The notes under the pieces were generated by a model. That model saw only the letters and a list, made by a program, of their open reading frames with translations. It had not been told where the DNA came from and did not search any database. A stretch of 14,238 nucleotides of DNA, from contig DASRSM010000091.1 of NCBI GenBank assembly GCA_035656415.1, forward strand, positions 1-14,238, in the 5' to 3' direction. The number at the start of each line of letters is the position of its first letter. Position 1 is the stretch's first letter. Shown in pieces: positions 5,913 to 14,238 of the stretch. Position numbers and translations under genes: made by a program. The stretch is from JAFAHZ01 sp035656415 (GTDB lineage Bacteria > Vulcanimicrobiota > Vulcanimicrobiia > Vulcanimicrobiales > Vulcanimicrobiaceae).

Positions 5913-7179
5913 ATTCATCATTCTCGCCCGGTTCATAGTAGATGCGGCCGCGTAAGTTATCGGGCAAATTCAACTGTTTGACGTCGTAGTCATCGTGAGC
6001 GTAATGGTAGTTTTTGCCGTAACCGAGCTGCCGCATCAGACCGGTCGGCGCGTTTCGCAAATGCAGCGGCACCGGATCGTTGCGCGTCCCTTCGACGTCC
6101 TGCATGGCGGCGCCGTAGGCCTTCCCGACGCTGTTGCTCTTCGGTGCTCGCGCCAAATACAGCGTCGCGTGTGCGAGCGGATAGAACCCTTCGGGCATGC
6201 CGACGAAATGCACCGCTTGCTGCGCTGCCATCGCGACTGAGAGTCCGCGTGAGTCTGCCAATCCTACGTCTTCCGATGCTAGGATCACCAATCGTCGCGC
6301 GATGAAGAGCGCATCTTCGCCGCCGTCGATCATGCGAGCAAGCCAGTACACCGCCGCATCCGGATCGCTCGCGCGAATCGATTTGATGAACGCGCTAATC
6401 GTGTCGTAGTGCGCCTCGCCTCCCTTGTCGTATGAGGTCGAGCGGCGCTGCATCGCGTCGAGCACGAGCGCTTTTCCAATAAGTCGCTTTCCGTCGCGCT
6501 CGGGTGCGGTGCCGGCCGCGAACTCGAGCGCATTGAGCGCCGCGCGCGCGTCGCCGTTGGCGAGGTCGACGAGCGTGCTGCGCGCGTCAGGCTCGAGCAC
6601 GACCGCACGATTTCCCAAGCCCCGTTCCGCGTCGCTCACCGCACGGTCGACGATGCAGCCGACGTCGTCATCGCTCAACGACTTGAGCACGAAAACGCGG
6701 GCGCGCGACAGCAATGCCGAGTTCACTTCGAACGACGGATTCTCGGTGGTCGCACCGATGAGCGTAACGGTCCCGTCCTCGACATAGGGCAAGACCGCGT
6801 CTTGCTGGGCTTTATTGAAGCGATGGATTTCGTCGATGAACAGCACCGTGCGCGTTCCCGCGCGCAAACGCGCTTTCGCCTCGCTCATTACGCGGCGCAA
6901 ATCGGCGACGCCGGCGCTCACCGCGGAAAGACGTTCGAAATAGGAACCGGTACGTTGCGCGACGATTTCGGCGAGCGTCGTCTTTCCCGATCCCGGCGGT
7001 CCCCAGAGAATCATCGACGGCACTGCATCGGCTTCGATCGCGCGACGCAGCGCGCGGCCGGCTCCGAGCACGTCTTGCTGTCCGACGAACTCGTCGAGCG
7101 AACGCGGCCGCATGCGCGCGGCGAGCGGCACGTTTTCGGGCCGTGCGAAGAGCGATGGCGGCGGCTCGTAGGATGCCAT
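5911..7179 (-). CDS. rarA: Replication-associated recombination protein A (RarA/MgsA, AAA+ ATPase)
   Basis: A 422-residue AAA+ ATPase of the clamp-loader clade that acts at stalled replication forks. The N-terminal signature ARMRPRSLDEFVGQQ (21-35) is followed by Walker A GPPGSGKT (60-67), Walker B TVLFIDEIHRFNKAQQDA (111-128), sensor-1 GATTENPSF (142-150) and an arginine-bearing SALLSRARVFVL (154-165). The C-terminal tetramerisation part carries YDTISAFIKSIRASDPDAA, WLARMIDGGEDALFIARRL and LASEDVGLAD, then HLRNAP and GYGKNYHYAH, all typical of the family. The length is normal. The ATG at 7179 lies five bases after the stop of the LptA-like gene, suggesting cotranscription. No strong Shine-Dalgarno is visible. 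It is the last gene of the atp-murA-mreB run, just before the gap at 5797-5910. Confidence 0.97.
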   Translation of the reverse strand: MASYEPPPSLFARPENVPLAARMRPRSLDEFVGQQDVLGAGRALRRAIEADAVPSMILWGPPGSGKTTLAEIVAQRTGSYFERLSAVSAGVADLRRVMSEAKARLRAGTRTVLFIDEIHRFNKAQQDAVLPYVEDGTVTLIGATTENPSFEVNSALLSRARVFVLKSLSDDDVGCIVDRAVSDAERGLGNRAVVLEPDARSTLVDLANGDARAALNALEFAAGTAPERDGKRLIGKALVLDAMQRRSTSYDKGGEAHYDTISAFIKSIRASDPDAAVYWLARMIDGGEDALFIARRLVILASEDVGLADSRGLSVAMAAQQAVHFVGMPEGFYPLAHATLYLARAPKSNSVGKAYGAAMQDVEGTRNDPVPLHLRNAPTGLMRQLGYGKNYHYAHDDYDVKQLNLPDNLRGRIYYEPGENDE

Positions 7180-7184
7180 GCGAA

Positions 7185-7949
7185 TTACCGGGTAGCGGGC
7201 GGTGCGCTTTCCACCGGTTGGGTGACCGGATTCTTCGGAAGATGCAGCGGGCGGGGCGTCGCCAGACCGCGATGCAGCTGCCCGGGGAACTGCATCGTCA
7301 CGTTACCCGTGGCGTGCGCCTCGCCGGTGACGGTGTTGTACACCACGCTGTCGGCGTCGACTTTGCGCGTGCCTTGGGTGATGTGCACGTTGCCGTTGAG
7401 AAAGAGGTCGTGCGATTCGTCGTTGAGCGTGCCGTTTTGCGAATCGACGACGGTGTCGTTTTCGACGTAGTGCACGTTGCCGATCGCTTTGTACATTTTC
7501 GCCGCACCGTCGATTTCGGCGCGATCGGCCGTAAGCGTCGATGGTCCGCTCGGCTTTGCCGCGGAGCCGCTGGACAGACCGCCGTAGTTGCCGCTGGTGT
7601 CGTGCATGACGACGTGACCGACGAGATACACGATCTGCTTCTTATAGTTACCGTTGGCTTTATCGGCCGTCACGTCGCCGCCGGCACGCGTCATCAGCAC
7701 CTTTTGATTCGTGCTGAAATCGCCGTTCTTGAAGTTCGCGTCGACCGAGCTCGCGTGCACGGTCCACACGCCGAGATCGAACGCCGCTCCACCGTTCGCT
7801 CCGGGCGCGACCGGCGGCGGCAATACCACCGCCGAAGGCGGAGGCGAAACCGGCACGGGTCCTTGCCCGGGCGTCGCGACGATATGCGGCCGCGGAGTCG
7901 GCGCCAAAAAGGCCAAACTAAGAGCGATTGCCAGAAGACTTCGGATCAT
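7185..7949 (-). CDS. LptA/OstA-like periplasmic protein (LPS-transport family)
   Basis: A 254-residue exported protein. It opens with a signal-peptide-like MIRSLLAIALSLAFLAPTP, then a Pro-rich linker (about 24-50, PVPVSPPPSAVVLPPP). After this come beta-rich repeats of OstA type: VHASSVDANFKNGDFST, STLTADRAEIDGAAKMYKAI with GNVHYVENDTVVDSQNGTL, and HDLFLNGNVHITQGTRKVDA with GEAHATGNVTMQF. In LptA/OstA such repeats form a beta-jellyroll that carries lipopolysaccharide across the periplasm, so the gene implies an outer membrane. The start is ATG at 7949, overlapping the stop of the upstream gene as ATGA. A longer frame to 8141 reads antisense-like Arg-rich sequence and is rejected. The Pro-rich linker and C-terminal tail are unusual for LptA. 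No lptB or lptC is nearby, so LptA, an LptC-like protein or another OstA-domain protein remain possible. Confidence 0.78.
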   Translation of the reverse strand: MIRSLLAIALSLAFLAPTPRPHIVATPGQGPVPVSPPPSAVVLPPPVAPGANGGAAFDLGVWTVHASSVDANFKNGDFSTNQKVLMTRAGGDVTADKANGNYKKQIVYLVGHVVMHDTSGNYGGLSSGSAAKPSGPSTLTADRAEIDGAAKMYKAIGNVHYVENDTVVDSQNGTLNDESHDLFLNGNVHITQGTRKVDADSVVYNTVTGEAHATGNVTMQFPGQLHRGLATPRPLHLPKNPVTQPVESAPPATR

Positions 7950-8626
7950 GATCGTTGCGTGCGTACCTTTACCGTAGGACGTTCGATTGGGCCGAGAAGT
8001 TCCGCAAGGCGGCCCTCCGGCACGACGCCTTCCCGAAGCAACCGCGCGCGCGAGCCGGTAAGGTCGACGATGGTCGATTCGCGGTCGTGGAGCGTCGGTC
8101 CGTGCTGAACGAGCAGGTCGGCCGGCGGCAGTGCGCCGCACTCGCCGTCGCCGCGATATCTCGGGCCGCCGGGCGGGTTCGCCGATACGCCCGCCAGCGG
8201 TCCGCAGCGCTCCAACAGCAACGTCGCCAACGCATCGTCGGGTACCCGGAACGCTACGGTTTGCAGGCCCGCCGCCAAATCGTCGTTGATGAACCGCGGC
8301 TTTCGGATCAGCATGATGAGCGGCCCGGGAAGAAGGCGTTTCGCGACGAGGACCGCGAGCTTATTGTCGCCCGCGTATTCCAAGAACTCCGCCGCCGAGG
8401 CCACGTGGAACGTCAGCGGGCGTTGATCTGGACGCCCGAGCGCTGCGTACACGCGATCGATCGCGTCGCTGCGATACGGATCGCACGCGAGCGCGTAACT
8501 CGTGTCGGTCGGAAAGATGACCGTTCCGCCGGCGAACACCACGTTTGCGGCGTCCTCGAGCACTTCTTCGGGGCGCTCGACGTTCGCATCGACGATCCGG
8601 CCGATCTTGGCACTCGCTTCGGGCAT
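7946..8626 (-). CDS. TsaC/YrdC/Sua5-family threonylcarbamoyl-AMP synthase-like protein
   Basis: Family members make threonylcarbamoyl-AMP from threonine, bicarbonate and ATP for the t6A37 modification of ANN-decoding tRNAs. The 226 residues cover the YrdC domain only, without the Sua5 C-terminal domain. Visible landmarks are GGTVIFPTDTSYALACDP (33-50; the usual form is PTDTVYGLG), GRPDQRPLTFHV (64-75), PGPLIMLIRK, VAFRVPDD, GPLAGVSANPPGG (142-154, with the SxN motif at S148/N150) and DRESTIVDLTG (181-191). The lysine of the KxR signature is replaced by leucine (L63-G-R65). The start is ATG at 8626 with AGGAT (8639-8635) eight bases upstream. A longer frame to 8692 would run into mreB. It is translationally coupled to the LptA-like gene. 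It could be a divergent paralogue and not the main t6A enzyme. Confidence 0.87.
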   Translation of the reverse strand: MPEASAKIGRIVDANVERPEEVLEDAANVVFAGGTVIFPTDTSYALACDPYRSDAIDRVYAALGRPDQRPLTFHVASAAEFLEYAGDNKLAVLVAKRLLPGPLIMLIRKPRFINDDLAAGLQTVAFRVPDDALATLLLERCGPLAGVSANPPGGPRYRGDGECGALPPADLLVQHGPTLHDRESTIVDLTGSRARLLREGVVPEGRLAELLGPIERPTVKVRTQRS

Positions 8627-8652
8627 CGTTACATATCCTACCCGCGGTCTGC

Positions 8653-9633
8653 TTAGAGGTGAAGTCGCGATGCCGTTCCCAACGCGACGCACGAAAGCGG
8701 ATCGTCGGCGACGATCGCCGGCACGCCGGTCACTTCCGAGAGCAGCTTGTCGAGACCGCGCAATAGCGCGCCTCCGCCGGTAAGGATGATGCCGCGATCG
8801 ATGATATCCGCCGCGAGCTCAGGCGGCGTCTTTTCGAGCACCGACTTCACCGCTTCGACGATCGCGCCGACCGGTTCGTTGAGCGCTTCGCGAATTTCTT
8901 CGCTCGTGATCTTCACCGTCTTGGGCAAACCGTTGATCAAATCGCGACCGCGAATTTCCATCGCAAGCTCTTGCTCGAGCTTGTACGCCGAGCCGATCTT
9001 GATTTTGATTTCTTCGGCCGTGCGTTCGCCGATCATCAGGTTATAGACGCGGCGGATGTAACGAACGATCGCTTCGTCGAGCTTATTTCCGGCGACGCGC
9101 AGCGATTGCGAGACGACGATGCCGCCGAGCGAAATCACCGCGACGTCGGTCGTACCGCCCCCGATATCGACGACCATGCTGCCCGACGGTCCGTCGATTG
9201 GAAGTCCCGCACCGATCGCCGCCGCCATCGGCTCCTCGACGATTTCGACGTCGCGCGCGCCGGCCAGCTTAGCGGCATCTTTTACGGCGCGCTCTTCGAC
9301 GCTCGTAATCTCGGCCGGCACGCATATCGTTACGTGCGGCTTCGGTTTGACGATCGACGACCACCACGAACGGTCTTTCATTACCTTTTTGATGAAGTAC
9401 GAAAGCATCGCTTCGGTCACTTCGAAGTCCGCGATCACGCCGTCGCGCAACGGTCGAATGGCTTGAATGTGCGCGGGCGTTTTTCCGAGCATTTGGCGCG
9501 CTTCCTCGCCGACCGCGAGCACGCGCCCGTTGTTCATGTCCTTCGCGACGACCGACGGCTCGCGCAAGACGATACCTTTGCCTTTGACGTGAACCAAGAC
9601 ATTGGCAGTTCCAAGATCGATCCCGATATCCAA
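8653..9633 (-). CDS. mreB: Rod-shape-determining actin homologue MreB
   Basis: A bacterial actin that forms membrane-associated filaments guiding lateral cell-wall synthesis. The 326 residues carry phosphate-1 DIGIDLGTANVLVHVKGKGI (2-21), LREPSVVA, IRPLRDGVIADFEVTE, CVPAEITSVEERAV, EEPMAAAIGAGLPI (133-146), phosphate-2 VVDIGGGTTDVAVIS (154-168) and the adenosine motif GIILTGGGALLRGLDKLL (281-298). The ending CVALGTASRLHL departs slightly from the usual tail. The start is TTG at 9633, with GGGAG (9647-9643) nine bases upstream. No ATG or GTG is available, and the frame upstream is only the murA stop region. A nine-base T-run (complement of 9632-9640) lies between the Shine-Dalgarno and the start. 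The usual mreC and mreD partners do not follow. It is preceded by murA with a 13-base gap and followed by the TsaC-like gene. Confidence 0.97.
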   Translation of the reverse strand: MDIGIDLGTANVLVHVKGKGIVLREPSVVAKDMNNGRVLAVGEEARQMLGKTPAHIQAIRPLRDGVIADFEVTEAMLSYFIKKVMKDRSWWSSIVKPKPHVTICVPAEITSVEERAVKDAAKLAGARDVEIVEEPMAAAIGAGLPIDGPSGSMVVDIGGGTTDVAVISLGGIVVSQSLRVAGNKLDEAIVRYIRRVYNLMIGERTAEEIKIKIGSAYKLEQELAMEIRGRDLINGLPKTVKITSEEIREALNEPVGAIVEAVKSVLEKTPPELAADIIDRGIILTGGGALLRGLDKLLSEVTGVPAIVADDPLSCVALGTASRLHL

Positions 9634-9646
9634 AAAAAAAGACTCC

Positions 9647-10999
9647 CTATCCGGCAGCAGAAATGCGTGGGTATTCGCTAGTTTCGAAGAAGCCGGCAGG
9701 CTCCGTTAGCGGCGTAACGCCGCTGCTGCGCTGTACCTGGCCTCCCAAATCCGAGAGCAGCTCTTCCAAGTGCTCGTAACCGCGGTCGATGTATTCCAAA
9801 CCGATGATTTCCGTCTCGCCGGCGGCCGCTAAACCGGCAACGACGAGGCCCGCTCCGGCCCGAATGTCCGGGGCTTCGACCGGCGCGCCCGAAAGCTGCC
9901 GAACGCCTTTAATGACCGCCGCGTTGCTCTCCATCGTAACCTTCACGTCGGCACCCATGCGGGCGAGTTCGTTCACGTACGAGAATCGCGCGTTGAAGAT
10001 CGACTCTTCGACCACGCTCGTTCCCGGACACGTACAGAGAAACGCTACCATCTGCGGCTGTAAATCGGTTGGGAATCCGGGATGCGGCGCGGTGAGAATG
10101 TCGGTTCCGCCCGTAATCCCGTCGGCTTTGACGCGAATCCAGTCGTCGCCGGCCACCGTGACGATTCCGCATTCTACAAACTTTTCGAGCGCGGAGCGCA
10201 GATGCTCCGGCTGGCACTTCGTAACCGTCACGTCCCCGCGCGTCACCGCACCGGCCAGCAACAGCGTTCCGGCGACGATGCGATCGGAGATGATTTCGTA
10301 TTCCACACCGTGCAGCTCGTCGACGCCGTCGATGACGATCGTGTCGGTTCCGTGTCCCTGCATCTTCGCGCCCATCGCAACCAAGAAGTTCGCGAGATCG
10401 ACGACTTCGGGTTCCATCGCAACGTTCTTGAGCGTCGTCGTTCCTTCGGCGAGCACCGCGGCAAGCATTGCGTTCTTCGTCGCGCCGACGCTGGGCATGC
10501 GAAAATCGATCGTCGCACCGCGCAAGCGCGAATGCTTCATTTCGGCGATCAAGTAGCCGTGCGCGTTGCGTACGTCGCAACCGAGCGCGACAAAAGCTTG
10601 TTCGTGCATGTCCGTCGCACGCGTGCCGAGCACGCAGCCGCCGGGAAGCGGGACTTCGGCACGGCCGAAACGTCCGAGCAGCGGACCGACGATATCGAAC
10701 GACGCGGCGAGCTTGCGTACGAGCGCGTACGGCGCGCGATACGACGCCACGTTACCGGCGTCGATCGTAACGGTGTCGGGGCCCTCGAGACGAATGCGCG
10801 CGCCGAGCGCTTCGAGCAGCGACCACATCACCGAAACGTCGGTAATGTGCGGAATGCGGCGCAGCGTTACGGTGCCCTTCGCCAGCAGGCTCGCAGCCAT
10901 AATCGGCAACGCGGCATTTTTCGCGCCGTGCGTCGCTACCGAACCTTCTAAGCGGACGCCGCCCCGTACGCGGAGCGTCGTCTCGAGCCTGTCGAGCAT
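9647..10999 (-). CDS. murA: UDP-N-acetylglucosamine 1-carboxyvinyltransferase
   Basis: First committed enzyme of peptidoglycan precursor synthesis, transferring enolpyruvate from PEP to UDP-GlcNAc in the cytoplasm. It has 450 residues and two inside-out alpha/beta domains. Landmarks are LRVRGGVRLEGSVATHGAKN (9-28, with the catalytic-site KN), LAKGTVTLRRIP, VRKLAASFDIVGPLLGRFG (94-112) and the active-site loop LPGGCVLGTRATD (118-130). C122 is the PEP/fosfomycin-reacting cysteine, so the enzyme should be fosfomycin-sensitive in principle. TDLQPQMVAFL, FNARFSYVNELARMGADV and the late IGLEYIDRGYEHLEELLSDLG complete the family pattern. The ATG at 10999 lies 57 bases after atpC. The Shine-Dalgarno is weak. 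The C-terminus is about 25 residues longer than in E. coli. Its place next to atpC recalls gene orders in several Gram-positive lineages. Confidence 0.97.
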   Translation of the reverse strand: MLDRLETTLRVRGGVRLEGSVATHGAKNAALPIMAASLLAKGTVTLRRIPHITDVSVMWSLLEALGARIRLEGPDTVTIDAGNVASYRAPYALVRKLAASFDIVGPLLGRFGRAEVPLPGGCVLGTRATDMHEQAFVALGCDVRNAHGYLIAEMKHSRLRGATIDFRMPSVGATKNAMLAAVLAEGTTTLKNVAMEPEVVDLANFLVAMGAKMQGHGTDTIVIDGVDELHGVEYEIISDRIVAGTLLLAGAVTRGDVTVTKCQPEHLRSALEKFVECGIVTVAGDDWIRVKADGITGGTDILTAPHPGFPTDLQPQMVAFLCTCPGTSVVEESIFNARFSYVNELARMGADVKVTMESNAAVIKGVRQLSGAPVEAPDIRAGAGLVVAGLAAAGETEIIGLEYIDRGYEHLEELLSDLGGQVQRSSGVTPLTEPAGFFETSEYPRISAAG

Positions 11000-11056
11000 G
11001 ATTGAACGGCCTGTTTCGCTTATGAAGTCGTTCGAGCCTGGCCTGCGCCCGAAGCG

Positions 11057-11473
11057 CTAGTGCCCGGTCAAGCGCAATTTTGCGTTGGCAAAATCGATTG
11101 CTGCTTGCTCGCGCGCGAACGCAGGCGAGTCGATAGTTTGTGCCTTTTGGCGTTCGGTCGCAGCCGCTAGCTCTTCCCGCGCGCGCGCCACGTCGACGTC
11201 CTCGAAACGCAGGGCTTGGTCGACGAGAACGGTCACGCGGTCGGGAAGTGCCTGCATGAAGCCCTCGCCCGTCGCCAGTTCCAGGCGCTCGGACGTGCCG
11301 CCGGCGGAGACGTTGGCGCGCACCACACCCGGCCGCAACGCGGCCAAAAACGGCGCGTGCTTGGGGAGTACGCCCTCTTCGCCTTCGGTGGTCACGGCGA
11401 TCACCAACTCGGCCTGGCCGTCGTAGACGACCTGGGTCGGGGTGATCAGCTTGAACGGAACGGTGCCGGCCAT
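11057..11473 (-). CDS. atpC: ATP synthase F1 epsilon subunit
   Basis: Epsilon subunit of the rotary F1 motor, part of the central stalk and an inhibitor of ATP hydrolysis. It has 138 residues. An N-terminal beta-sandwich comes first (PFKLITPTQVVYDGQAELV, then EEGVLPKHAPFLAALRPGVV and ATGEGFMQALPDRVTVLVD). A C-terminal two-helix region follows (FEDVDVARAREELAAATER, then AFAREQAAIDFANAKLRL). The motif GVLPKHAPFLAAL is typical (GILPGHAPLLA in many species). The ATG at 11473 is six bases after the atpD stop. It is the last atp gene here, as usual. Confidence 0.96.
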   Translation of the reverse strand: MAGTVPFKLITPTQVVYDGQAELVIAVTTEGEEGVLPKHAPFLAALRPGVVRANVSAGGTSERLELATGEGFMQALPDRVTVLVDQALRFEDVDVARAREELAAATERQKAQTIDSPAFAREQAAIDFANAKLRLTGH

Positions 11474-11479
11474 GTCGGT

Positions 11480-12952
<1,473 letters not shown>

Positions 12953-12979
12953 CTCTCTCATCCCTTAGCGTTGTTGTCT

Positions 12980-13876
12980 TTACTCGACGCCGAGCGCTTC
13001 GGCGCCGCCCACGATTTCGAGCAATTCTTTGGTAATCGCCGCTTGGCGAGCGTTGTTCATTTGAATCGTCAGCTCGTCGACGAGCTTGTTGGCGTTGTCC
13101 GTTGCGTTGGTCATCGCCAGCAGCTGCGCGGCGAAGAACGCCGCGTCGGTCTCGAGCATTGCCGAGAAGATCGTGAACTCGAGATACTTCGGCAATAGGC
13201 GCGAAAGCACGAACTCCGGCGATCCCGCAAACTCGACGGAACCCCTCGACTTCGCGACTTCGTCGCTACGCTCGGGACTGCGCTCGCTTCGCGAGCTTGC
13301 CGCTGAGGAAGTTTGAAAGGGGATGAGTTGCCGTGTTTCCGGTCGTTGAGACATCATCGAAACGAGCTTCTGCGAGACGAGAATCACTTCCGAGACGACT
13401 CCGCTGGTGAAGTCGTCGCTGACGCGTCGCGCGACTTCGCGCGCCGTGTCGAGTTTCGACGGCGCGTTGAGCGGCCACGTGGGCGCGTCCGGAGATCCCA
13501 AACGCCGCACCGCGTTGCGCGCCTTCACGCCGACGGTATACCATTTGACGTTTCCGCGTTCGCGTGCGGCGATTTCGGCCGCGCGAATCACGTTGGAGTT
13601 GAACGCACCGGCCAAACCCTTATCTGCCGTCATTAAAAGGATGGCGGGCGGCGTTCCGGGCTTGCCGGGCTTCATGAAGGGGTGGTCGATCGACGATACC
13701 GCACCCATCAAATCGCGCAGCATCTCGGCTAGCGCCTCCGCGTAGGGGCGCGCTTGCTTCTGAGCAATTTCGGCGCGGCGAATCTTTGCCGCGGCGACTT
13801 GCTTCATGGCCTTGGTGATCTGCTGCGTGTTCTTCAGCGACTTGATTCGGTCGCGAAGGTCTCTTACGGACGGCAT
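12980..13876 (-). CDS. atpG: ATP synthase F1 gamma subunit with repeat-like loop insertion
   Basis: The rotating central-stalk subunit of F1, 298 residues. The N-terminal helix (RDLRDRIKSLKNTQQITKAM, 5-24, then KQVAAAKIRRAE) and the C-terminal helix (TNATDNANKLVDELTIQMNN, 256-275, then ARQAAITKELLEIVGGAEAL) form the coiled-coil shaft. The alpha/beta middle part carries LMTADKGLAGAFNSNV. Residues about 189-217 (13312-13226), in a loop that varies between species, read as a Ser/Arg/Glu-rich string containing RSERSPERSDEVAKSRGS. They are encoded by DNA with two small hairpins, suggesting an in-frame palindromic repeat. Total length is within the family range, so function is probably kept. The ATG at 13876 starts one base after the atpA stop. 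Confidence 0.96.
   Translation of the reverse strand: MPSVRDLRDRIKSLKNTQQITKAMKQVAAAKIRRAEIAQKQARPYAEALAEMLRDLMGAVSSIDHPFMKPGKPGTPPAILLMTADKGLAGAFNSNVIRAAEIAARERGNVKWYTVGVKARNAVRRLGSPDAPTWPLNAPSKLDTAREVARRVSDDFTSGVVSEVILVSQKLVSMMSQRPETRQLIPFQTSSAASSRSERSPERSDEVAKSRGSVEFAGSPEFVLSRLLPKYLEFTIFSAMLETDAAFFAAQLLAMTNATDNANKLVDELTIQMNNARQAAITKELLEIVGGAEALGVE
13226..13312 (-). repeat. Putative palindromic repeat element inside atpG
   Basis: Two hairpins lie side by side within the atpG loop region: GCGAC-TTC-GTCGC at 13254-13266 and GCTCGC-TTC-GCGAGC at 13282-13296 (plus strand). The intervening CTACGCTCGGGA, and the flanking CCTCGAC, resemble the GAGCGTAGCGA...GTCGAGGGG type of dispersed element I recall from many uncultured bacterial genomes. 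No second copy is in this window. The outer limits are approximate. Confidence 0.5.
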
Positions 13877-13877
13877 C

Positions 13878-14237
13878 CTAGAACGTTTTACCGAACTCCG
13901 CGAGCGCCGCGTCGAGCTGTTTCTTCACGTCGTCCGAAAGCTGGCCGCTGTCGGCGATGGCTTTGGGAATTTCGGGATGCTTGTCGTGCAAGAAACCGAT
14001 GAATCCGCTGGCCCAGTTCTGCAGGCGCGACGTTTCGATCTCGTTGACGTAACCTTTGGTCGCGCCGTAAATGATCGCGACTTGATCTTCCATCGGTTGC
14101 GGCTGGTACTGCGGCTGTTTGAGCAGCTCGGTCATCTTCTCGCCGCGCAGCAACTGCATTTGCGTCGACCTGTCGAGATCGCTCGAAAGCTTGGCGAAGG
14201 CCGCGAGGTCGCGGTATTGCGCGAGCTCGAGCTTGAG
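13878..14237 (-). CDS. atpA: ATP synthase F1 alpha subunit, C-terminal 119 residues (runs off right edge)
   Basis: The frame is open from the right edge to the TAG at 13880-13878. The visible part starts LKLELAQYRDLAAFAKLSSD and continues LDRSTQMQLLRGEKMTELLK with QPQYQPQPMEDQVAIIYGAT, the well-known C-terminal helical domain of the alpha subunit (LAQYRELAAFAQF and ELLKQPQYxPxxVEEQV in relatives). Alpha is the non-catalytic nucleotide-binding partner of beta in the F1 hexamer. The P-loop and N-terminal barrel are outside the window. An internal ATG at 14159 is not the real start. The order atpA-atpG-atpD-atpC is canonical, with a single base between atpA and atpG. Confidence 0.96.
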   Translation of the reverse strand, partial: LKLELAQYRDLAAFAKLSSDLDRSTQMQLLRGEKMTELLKQPQYQPQPMEDQVAIIYGATKGYVNEIETSRLQNWASGFIGFLHDKHPEIPKAIADSGQLSDDVKKQLDAALAEFGKTF

Positions 14238-14238
14238 T

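Noticed and set aside
7185..8141. A longer start for the LptA-like protein at 8141 (318 residues)
   Set aside because: The extra 64 residues lie over the TsaC-like gene, are Arg-rich and would bury the signal peptide. The ATG at 7949 gives an ATGA overlap.
7946..8692. A longer TsaC-like start at 8692
   Set aside because: It runs 40 bases into mreB. The ATG at 8626 has a well-spaced AGGAT.
10082..10951. A 289-codon plus-strand open frame antisense to murA
   Set aside because: Same shadow effect. murA is certain on the minus strand and the antisense product is low-complexity and basic.

Overview
The window is a gene-dense chromosomal segment in which every convincing gene is transcribed leftward (minus strand). 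Composition is GC-rich, roughly 58-60% by eye. The gene set suggests a rod-shaped diderm: MreB, MurA, and an OstA/LptA-type protein for lipopolysaccharide transport. It also carries a SigB/SigF-type partner-switching module, which is better known from Gram-positives but also occurs in several diderm phyla. This mix, with the GTG/TTG starts and codon use, recalls poorly cultured lineages such as Candidatus Eremiobacterota (WPS-2). That placement is an inference from memory and not a search result.

Read in the direction of transcription (right to left), block one is the end of the F1 ATP synthase operon: atpA (C-terminus only), atpG, atpD, atpC. It runs with short gaps into an envelope and housekeeping block: murA (peptidoglycan precursor), mreB (cell shape), a TsaC/YrdC-like tRNA t6A enzyme, an LptA/OstA-like protein and rarA (replication-fork maintenance). 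atpG carries, in its variable loop, a stretch of two small hairpins that looks like an inserted palindromic repeat translated in frame.

Block two starts after a 114-base gap at 5797-5910. The gap holds a very good intrinsic terminator, but its U-tract lies on the plus strand, opposite to the genes. A cysteine desulfurase gene follows, with an extended -10 promoter candidate just upstream. Next comes a 318-base stretch (4303-4620) with no recognised gene. It holds one unidentified 54-codon ORF, a GC hairpin, and a 15-codon leader ORF whose stop overlaps the next start.

Block three (4302 down to 1940) looks like one stress-response operon: a DUF948-like membrane coiled-coil protein, a YtxH-like membrane protein, RsbV (anti-anti-sigma), RsbW (anti-sigma) and a SigB/F-family sigma factor. 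RsbV keeps its phosphorylatable serine. RsbW has alanine where the GHKL N-box asparagine should be, and no PP2C phosphatase lies nearby. The phosphorylation step of this switch may therefore be altered or lost. Block four is alaS (alanyl-tRNA synthetase), which runs off the left edge.

Nothing here is clearly a mobile element, CRISPR array or defence island. The most unusual items are the RsbW N-box substitution, the repeat-like insertion in atpG, the back-to-front terminator and the atypical TsaC motif.
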